In this document: in pieces, positions 7,010-10,196 of the stretch | Position numbering within the stretch: position 1 is the stretch's first letter | Layout of the letters: every line of letters begins with the position of its first letter | Assembly: GCA_018302165.1 (NCBI GenBank) | Contig: JAGWAA010000032.1 | Coordinates: 1 to 10,196, forward strand | Source: Candidatus Woesearchaeota archaeon | Lineage (GTDB): Archaea; Nanobdellota; Nanobdellia; SCGC-AAA011-G17; GW2011-AR17 | Direction of reading: 5' to 3' | DNA: 10,196 nt | Translations under genes and position numbers: made by a program | Notes under the pieces: generated by a model | Databases searched by the model: none | What the model was told of the DNA's origin: nothing | What the model saw: the letters and a program-made list of their open reading frames with translations, nothing else

Positions 7010-7432
7010 ATGATCAAATATTTAATTGATACTTGTATATGGAGAGATTTTTATGAAAATCGATTAAGTTATTCTGGAATAAGTTTTGGAGAGGATTCTT
7101 CTAAATTGTTTGAAAAAATAATTAAGACAAAGTCTTGTATTCTTTTTTCAGAAGCATTATACTGGGAATTAAAAAAAGATTATATTATAGACGACATAAA
7201 TAATATGTTAAATATCCTCTTTTTGGCTAAAGTCTTAATTAAAATTGATATTTCCAAAGCAGAGTTTATTGAAGCAAAAGCTCTTTCTTCAAAGAGAAAT
7301 CTTCCTTTTGTTGATTGTCTTAATGCGATTCAGGCTCGCAATCATAAAGCAATAATGATTACAAGGGATAAACATTTTTTTGAGAATTTAACAGATATTA
7401 CTCCAGCTAAAAAACCATTTGAAATTATTTGA
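7010..7432 (+). CDS. PIN-domain ribonuclease, probable VapC-like toxin
   Basis: This 140-aa single-domain PIN protein has the expected acidic active-site residues: D7 in LIDTCIW, E48 in SEALYWEL, D102 in FVDCLNAIQAR and D120 in MITRDKHFF. VapC-type PIN toxins are Mg-dependent RNases that cut tRNA or rRNA and stop translation. The likely antitoxin is the RHH protein on the opposite strand, whose 3' end overlaps this gene by 8 bases. That convergent layout is unusual, since antitoxin and toxin normally share one operon with the antitoxin first. Expression would be leaderless from the promoter in the 45-bp repeat, with an oligo-T terminator just past the stop. Family is clear; pairing with the RHH gene is inferred. 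Confidence 0.88.
   Translation: MIKYLIDTCIWRDFYENRLSYSGISFGEDSSKLFEKIIKTKSCILFSEALYWELKKDYIIDDINNMLNILFLAKVLIKIDISKAEFIEAKALSSKRNLPFVDCLNAIQARNHKAIMITRDKHFFENLTDITPAKKPFEII
7409..7414 (-). terminator. Oligo-T terminator of the RHH gene
   Basis: Six consecutive T residues on the minus strand, 10 bases past the RHH stop codon, lie within the 3' coding end of the convergent PIN gene. Confidence 0.35.
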
Positions 7433-7691
7433 ATCTTTTTTCTAGATATTCCATTAGTTCTTTATTAACGATTTCTTTTGTTTGTCTATTTTGTTTAATA
7501 GTTGTTTTTATTTTAGATTTTCCTTTATATTTTATAAATTCCTTTAATAATTCTTCATGGCTTAAATCTAAAATTTTATCTCTTACTGCTTCTCTAACAA
7601 ACTCTGTTCGGGAGTTAAAACTATATTCTGAAATAAAGGAGTCCATTTTTTCTAATATTTCTTTCTGAAATCTTATTGAGACAATTTCCAT
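7425..7691 (-). CDS. Ribbon-helix-helix DNA-binding protein, probable antitoxin
   Basis: This 88-aa protein starts MEIVSIRFQKEILEKMDSF and has the ribbon-helix-helix pattern in its first 45 residues: a beta strand, a helix, the turn SFNSRTEF, and a second helix VREAVRDKILDL. The remaining basic, helical tail is typical of an antitoxin region that wraps around its toxin. The frame is open to an ATG at 7710-7712. I prefer the ATG at 7689-7691 because the TATA-like box at 7716-7723 is 26-29 bases upstream of it, and a palindromic operator fills the gap between the two ATGs. RHH antitoxins usually repress their own promoter, and that palindrome is the natural site. The PIN gene is convergent and overlaps by 8 bases. 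Confidence 0.82.
   Translation of the reverse strand: MEIVSIRFQKEILEKMDSFISEYSFNSRTEFVREAVRDKILDLSHEELLKEFIKYKGKSKIKTTIKQNRQTKEIVNKELMEYLEKRFK
7436..7441 (+). terminator. Oligo-T terminator of the PIN gene
   Basis: Six consecutive T residues begin 4 bases after the PIN stop codon on the plus strand, a typical archaeal termination signal. They lie inside the 3' end of the RHH gene. Confidence 0.45.
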
Positions 7692-7709
7692 TGTATTACA
7701 ATGTAATAC
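7689..7709. promoter_or_regulatory. Overlapping palindromes at the RHH start: probable operator
   Basis: GTATTACAATGTAATAC (7693-7709) is a perfect 17-bp palindrome with a single central base. A second one, CATTGTATTACAATG (7689-7703), overlaps it. Together they give three successive alternating half-sites. The block sits between the TATA-like box and the RHH start codon, where a bound repressor would stop initiation. RHH dimers bind such tandem sites cooperatively. Confidence 0.65.
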
Positions 7710-7715
7710 CATTTA

Positions 7716-7723
7716 TTTTTAAA
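7716..7723 (-). promoter_or_regulatory. TATA-like box of the RHH gene
   Basis: The minus strand reads TTTAAAAA after ACAAAAAG. It is centred about 28 bases before the ATG at 7691, supporting the shorter RHH start and a leaderless mRNA. Confidence 0.5.
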
Positions 7724-7735
7724 CTTTTTGTTTTA

Positions 7736-7780
7736 ATTTTTGAAAGGTTTTCGGAAATTTCTAATAAAGCTTTTTTAAGC
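7736..7780 (+). repeat. 45-bp direct repeat, copy 2 (upstream of the AbrB-PIN operon)
   Basis: This is the second copy of the repeat at 6946-6990 (43 of 45 bases identical). Here the embedded TATA-like box would start transcription near 7800, about 40 bases before the abrB-type start codon, whereas the operon has a better-placed TATA box at 7811. The promoter core in this copy is therefore either a second promoter or a remnant. Confidence 0.85.
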
Positions 7781-7810
7781 GTTAATTCACAAATAACTAA
7801 AACAAAGAAC

Positions 7811-7818
7811 TTATAAAA
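7811..7818 (+). promoter_or_regulatory. TATA box of the AbrB-PIN operon
   Basis: TTATAAAA, preceded by ACAAAGAAC, is centred about 26 bases before the ATG at 7841, indicating a leaderless transcript. Confidence 0.65.
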
Positions 7819-7820
7819 GA

Positions 7821-7840
7821 GTTATACTTGTAAGTTATAC
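7821..7840. promoter_or_regulatory. Direct repeat GTTATAC, probable operator of the AbrB-PIN operon
   Basis: GTTATAC occurs at 7821-7827 and 7834-7840, 13 bp apart, with an imperfect dyad ACTTGTAAGT between and around them. The element occupies the gap between the TATA box and the start codon, where binding of the AbrB-type antitoxin would repress the operon. The repeat is seen; the role is inferred. Confidence 0.5.
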
Positions 7841-8065
7841 ATGAAAACAATGGTAATCACAAAAAAATGGGGTAATTCACTGGGAGTTATTTTACCTGCT
7901 GAATTTGTAAAACAAAATAATATTCAAGAAGGAGAAGAATTAGAGATTATTCTAGAAAAAAAGAAGAATGTTTTGAAAGAATTATTCGGTTCATGTAAAT
8001 CCAAAAAAACTGCTGATCAAGTTAGAAAAGAATTTAGAAAGGAGTTTGATAGTAAATGGATGTAA
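7841..8065 (+). CDS. AbrB/MazE-like (SpoVT-AbrB fold) antitoxin
   Basis: This 74-aa protein has a swapped-hairpin AbrB DNA-binding domain in its first 45 residues: TKKWGNSLGVILPAEFVKQN followed by IQEGEELEIILE, the family's W/GNS-LPxE and GDELEI pattern. The C-terminal 25-30 residues (from LKELFG) are basic and helical, matching the tail with which VapB-type antitoxins block PIN toxins. The PIN gene starts inside its last codons (10-base overlap), giving the normal antitoxin-toxin order and translational coupling. A TATA box at the leaderless distance and a repeat element at the start codon suggest autoregulation. Confidence 0.88.
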   Translation: MKTMVITKKWGNSLGVILPAEFVKQNNIQEGEELEIILEKKKNVLKELFGSCKSKKTADQVRKEFRKEFDSKWM

Positions 8066-8424
8066 AAGTTTTAGATACTTATGTACTTTGGGAAATTGCT
8101 ATAGGCAATCCTAAGTTTATTCACTATTTAGAAGAAGATTTTGTTGTTAATGATTTAATACTCGCTGAATTTTATGGAATCTTTTTAAGAGAATTTAATG
8201 AGCAGACTGCAAATTATTGGATTTTAAAATTAAGGTGTTATTCTCAAGAAGTGCCTTTACATATTTTAATCAAAGCCGTTAAATTTAAACATAGTAATTC
8301 TAAAAAGAAATTATCTTTCTTTGATGCCTCAGGATATATGTTTGCACGGGAAAATAATTATACTTTTGTTACTGGTGATAAAGAATTTGAGCATCTTCAG
8401 GGCGTTGAATTTATTAAAAAATAG
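8056..8424 (+). CDS. PIN-domain ribonuclease toxin (VapC-like)
   Basis: This 122-aa PIN protein has the active-site acids at D7 (VLDTYVLWEI), E38 (LAEFYG), D90 (FFDASGYMFAREN) and D108 (VTGDKEF), the normal order and spacing for VapC RNases. It overlaps the AbrB-type antitoxin gene by 10 bases and would be translated from the same leaderless mRNA, so it is the toxin of a VapBC-like module. The sequence is clearly different from the other PIN protein in this window, so the two are not a recent duplication. No strong terminator follows; the promoter of the next gene begins about 12 bases downstream. Confidence 0.88.
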   Translation: MDVKVLDTYVLWEIAIGNPKFIHYLEEDFVVNDLILAEFYGIFLREFNEQTANYWILKLRCYSQEVPLHILIKAVKFKHSNSKKKLSFFDASGYMFARENNYTFVTGDKEFEHLQGVEFIKK

Positions 8425-8435
8425 CTTCCCAAAGG

Positions 8436-8443
8436 TTTATAAA
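8436..8443 (+). promoter_or_regulatory. TATA box of the gene at 8492
   Basis: TTTATAAA, preceded by AAAGG, is the best match to an archaeal TATA box in the window. Transcription would start near 8465, leaving a leader of about 26 bases, unlike the leaderless genes around it. The small palindrome CTACAGTAG lies at the expected start point. Confidence 0.65.
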
Positions 8444-8479
8444 TAAGTTATAATTCTACAGTAGTATCAGAGTTAATTT

Positions 8480-8486
8480 AAAGGAG
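8480..8486 (+). promoter_or_regulatory. Shine-Dalgarno site of the gene at 8492
   Basis: AAAGGAG lies 5 bases before the ATG at 8492. It is a strong ribosome binding site on a gene with its own promoter, which sets this gene apart from the leaderless ones nearby and fixes its start. Confidence 0.7.
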
Positions 8487-8491
8487 TAAAA

Positions 8492-9232
8492 ATGCAACGA
8501 TTTCCAAAAGAAGATTATGTTTTACCTGAAGATGCTTTACAAGAATGTATCTCAGCAGACCATAGACATTTATCCGGTGCTGAGTTCGCTTTAGAAAGAG
8601 CAGTTCATAACGAAAAAGGCTCTCCTGCTTGGCAAGTTTTTCCTCATACTAATACTTTAGTTGGCGTCGGATTATTTAATAGTAAACCAACTTTGTTGGT
8701 TCGCCATGGTGATAATATTCTTAGCACTCCTTATGAAATTGCAAGATTAAGAGCCCAAGGTTCTCAAAGAAATAAATTTCAATTACTAACTGAAGAAGAT
8801 AGACAACAATGGAAACAATATTGTGAACAAGGTTTAGAAGAAAGAGGTCCTAAAAGACAAACTTGGGTCATTCAAGGCAAAGCTTTGGAAGGTATGGTTT
8901 CAGGTGTTTTTTCTCTAAAAGATGCTCCTCATCAAACTGCTATGGTTCCGATGTTGGGAGATTTGTCAATAGCTGATGATTATTCAAGAGGCCATAAAAT
9001 AAATATTGGTTCAAAAATGGGTGTTGGTATTGATAAAGATGTAACTTCTTCAGAAGTTCCATTAGTCTGCCCTTTGGTCTTTGTGTACCGCTACAACGGC
9101 GATCTTGGTGGCTACTACAACTACGATGTTGGCTGCGTCGTAGGGGTGCCGTTCGGCGCCGAAGGCGCAACGCAAAAAATATTTGAACCTAGAAAAGGTT
9201 CTCCTCTGGCATTGATATTAAAAGGTAATTAA
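8492..9232 (+). CDS. Unknown protein with a hypervariable-looking C-terminal segment (possible DGR target)
   Basis: I do not recognise the first 197 residues of this 246-aa protein. It looks soluble, with no signal peptide or membrane segment, is rich in Gln, His and Gly, and has no obvious catalytic motif. The last 49 residues hold the unusual part: YRYNGDLGGYYNYDVGCV (199-216), written entirely in codons ending in C or T, then GVPFGAEGA (218-226). This is what one expects of a DGR variable region in a C-type-lectin-like fold, in which A-to-N changes of AAY codons give NNY codons near the C-terminus. About 17 ordinary residues follow. Base composition jumps from AT-rich to GC-rich within this segment. 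The TATA box and Shine-Dalgarno site are strong. No reverse transcriptase is in view, so the DGR reading is inference. Confidence 0.7.
   Translation: MQRFPKEDYVLPEDALQECISADHRHLSGAEFALERAVHNEKGSPAWQVFPHTNTLVGVGLFNSKPTLLVRHGDNILSTPYEIARLRAQGSQRNKFQLLTEEDRQQWKQYCEQGLEERGPKRQTWVIQGKALEGMVSGVFSLKDAPHQTAMVPMLGDLSIADDYSRGHKINIGSKMGVGIDKDVTSSEVPLVCPLVFVYRYNGDLGGYYNYDVGCVVGVPFGAEGATQKIFEPRKGSPLALILKGN
9086..9173 (+). other. GC-rich, NNY-codon segment: candidate DGR variable region with 3' hairpin
   Basis: Positions 9083-9173 contain 56 G or C of 91 by hand count, in a window otherwise strongly AT-rich. Eighteen consecutive codons (9086-9139) end in C or T, mostly Tyr, Gly, Asn, Asp and Val. The next 34 bases are GC-rich without that bias, as expected of the conserved initiation end of a variable repeat. 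They contain the 12-bp palindrome TTCGGCGCCGAA (9152-9163) and a 5-bp stem, GCGCC-GAA-GGCGC (9156-9168). No second copy that could be the template is in this window. Confidence 0.5.
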
Positions 9233-9238
9233 TTTTTT
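9233..9238 (+). terminator. Oligo-T terminator of the gene at 8492
   Basis: Six T residues follow the stop codon directly on the plus strand, in the short gap before the convergent prefoldin gene. Confidence 0.5.
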
Positions 9239-9245
9239 ATTTAGT

Positions 9246-9626
9246 TTATTGTTCTAAACCCATCATATCTATCTGATTAGAAATATTCAAAACTTCTTCA
9301 TTCATTTGCACTTCAATTTCTTTCAATTGTGTTAATTGCTTTTCAACTAGCTCTAATACAGAATCTACATCCTTTTCCACAGCAATTCCAGACCCAGAAT
9401 TTAATATTACATTACTTTTGTTCTCAACTTTGGCTTTCACAAAAACTCCACCACCAAATGGAACTAATATTTCACCTTTGTTATCAATCTTTAATTGATT
9501 CAAACTTTCTTTGACATGATCAAGTTCTAATAATTGATGTTTCAAATCTTCAAGTTGTTGCCCAACCATTTGGTAACTTCTTTTTAGATCATTCAATTTT
9601 TGTTGTGTTAAATTTTCTGTATTCAT
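9246..9626 (-). CDS. pfdA: Prefoldin alpha subunit
   Basis: This 126-aa protein is the alpha subunit of the hexameric chaperone prefoldin (GimC), which captures unfolded proteins for the thermosome. Two long coiled-coil helices (about residues 3-47 and 82-122) flank a beta-hairpin region, ILVPFGGGVFVKAKV and NSGSGIAVEKD, which is the family signature (VP.G.GVFVKA and the G.G...EK pattern). The length is slightly short but normal for the archaeal alpha subunit. Its ATG overlaps the stop of the L14e gene (ATGA), so it is translationally coupled and co-transcribed with the ribosomal protein genes. It is the last gene of the unit before the convergent gene at 8492. Confidence 0.92.
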   Translation of the reverse strand: MNTENLTQQKLNDLKRSYQMVGQQLEDLKHQLLELDHVKESLNQLKIDNKGEILVPFGGGVFVKAKVENKSNVILNSGSGIAVEKDVDSVLELVEKQLTQLKEIEVQMNEEVLNISNQIDMMGLEQ

Positions 9627-9973
9627 TTCTTCTCAACTTTAACAGTTTTCTTTTCTGTTTTAGGTTTAGCTTCTTTTTTCTTTGTTTTAATTTTAACAGT
9701 TCTTTTTCTAACTGGTCTAGGACCTTTCTCTTTCTTTTGAACTTTCTTCTTAGCTTCTTTTAATCCAAGTGCTTTTAGAACTTCTGTGTGCGGTGCATTT
9801 TTCTTAATTTCAATAGTTTTTTCCAAAGGTTCTAAATGTTTAATATTACATTTTCTTCTTCGAACTTCACCATCAATTAATACAAATGGTTCTTTTAGAA
9901 TATCAACAATTACTGCTGTTTTACCTGCGTCTCTTCCAGCGAGTTTTACACAAACTCTTCCAATTTCTAACAT
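9623..9973 (-). CDS. rpl14e: Ribosomal protein L14e (eL14)
   Basis: This is a component of the large ribosomal subunit of archaea and eukaryotes. The first 75 of its 116 residues form the L14e domain with its KOW-like beta core: EIGRVCVKLAGRDAGKTAVI, then VLIDGEVRRRKCNIKHLEPL. Residues from about 75 on are a long Lys/Glu/Arg-rich tail, likely disordered and RNA-binding, which makes the protein longer than the usual archaeal form of roughly 75-95 aa. An AAGGAG Shine-Dalgarno site (9983-9988) precedes the ATG by about 9 bases. It sits between L34e and prefoldin alpha on the same strand and overlaps the latter by 4 bases. Confidence 0.93.
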   Translation of the reverse strand: MLEIGRVCVKLAGRDAGKTAVIVDILKEPFVLIDGEVRRRKCNIKHLEPLEKTIEIKKNAPHTEVLKALGLKEAKKKVQKKEKGPRPVRKRTVKIKTKKKEAKPKTEKKTVKVEKK

Positions 9974-10043
9974 TTTCTTTTTCTCCTTCTTGTATTATCC
10001 ATCTCTATGTCGCCACAAAGATTTCTGCTGCCACAAAAAGAGA

Positions 10044-10196
10044 TTAGGCCTTTATTTTTTCAAGAATTGTTTCTCTCATACATTTAGAACACAAAACTCC
10101 GCCATATGGTCTCTCAGGCCTTTTCTTAGTTTTAGGCATATTTCTTCTTTCAACAGGAAATGCTCTTGGTACACCATGCAATTCTTTTCTACACTT
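10044..10196 (-). CDS. rpl34e: Ribosomal protein L34e (eL34), C-terminal part (runs off right edge)
   Basis: Only the last 50 residues are in the window. They begin at KCRKELHGVPRAFPVERRNM and include KKRPERPYGGVLCSKCMRE, a close fit to archaeal L34e, which has a zinc-ribbon-like fold. Visible zinc-ligand candidates are the Cys in KCRKEL and the pair in CSKC; the partner of the first Cys lies outside the window. It is followed by L14e after a gap of about 70 bases on the same strand, as in ribosomal gene groups of other archaea. This frame ends in TAA at 10044-10046. Confidence 0.92.
   Translation of the reverse strand, partial: KCRKELHGVPRAFPVERRNMPKTKKRPERPYGGVLCSKCMRETILEKIKA

Noticed and set aside
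6946..7780. CRISPR-like interpretation of the 45-bp repeats
   Set aside because: There are only two copies, separated by 745 bp holding two genes, so there is no array or spacer pattern.
8940..9170. Minus-strand open frame of 76 codons, Arg-rich at its N-terminus
   Set aside because: It is the antisense of the GC-rich segment and coding region of the gene at 8492, with no ribosome binding site or recognisable protein pattern.
8492..9232. Template repeat for the candidate variable region within this window
   Set aside because: No other GC-rich stretch or near copy of 9083-9173 is present on either strand; the rest of the window is AT-rich.
10012..10040. Short direct repeat GCCACAAA (10012 and 10030) between L34e and L14e
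   Set aside because: Two 9-bp copies in an otherwise ordinary operon spacer are too short to support a function.

Overview
The window looks like a piece of a small, AT-rich archaeal genome of the DPANN type (Woesearchaeota/Pacearchaeota-like). The evidence is archaeal information-processing genes (Mre11-Rad50, eukaryote-type primase, L14e, L34e, prefoldin alpha, an unlinked 5S rRNA gene), a primase in which PriS and the PriL iron-sulfur domain appear to be one polypeptide, and archaeal BRE/TATA promoters. The lineage is inferred from gene content and composition only.

Layout. Positions 1-2036 (minus) hold mre11 followed by the 5' part of rad50, which runs off the left edge. Positions 2086-3141 (minus) hold a single 5S rRNA gene with two uncharacterised small protein genes directly downstream of it. 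A very short ChaB-like gene (3187-3303, minus) lies upstream of the 5S promoter. It is divergent from a plus-strand HTH-MNT nucleotidyltransferase/HEPN pair (3428-4398). Positions 4390-6904 (minus) hold an M29-family aminopeptidase and the fused primase. From 7010 to 8424 there are two more toxin-antitoxin modules: a convergent PIN/RHH pair, bracketed by two copies of a 45-bp direct repeat, and an AbrB-PIN (VapBC-like) operon. A plus-strand gene of unknown function (8492-9232) ends in a GC-rich patch with a run of NNY codons, resembling the variable region of a diversity-generating retroelement (DGR) target. Positions 9246-10196 (minus) form a translation/proteostasis operon: L34e (partial), L14e, prefoldin alpha.

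How it works together. Most transcription units have a TATA-like box centred about 26 bases before the start codon, so their mRNAs are probably leaderless; genes inside operons instead have Shine-Dalgarno sites or overlapping start/stop codons. The gene at 8492 is an exception, with both a promoter and a ribosome binding site after a short leader. Three different toxin-antitoxin types lie within 5 kb, interleaved with essential replication and repair genes, each with repeat elements at its promoter that look like operators. The most unusual items are the possible DGR variable region, the 45-bp repeats around the convergent PIN/RHH cassette, the miniature ChaB gene and the primase fusion. No reverse transcriptase, DGR template repeat, CRISPR array or tRNA gene was seen here.
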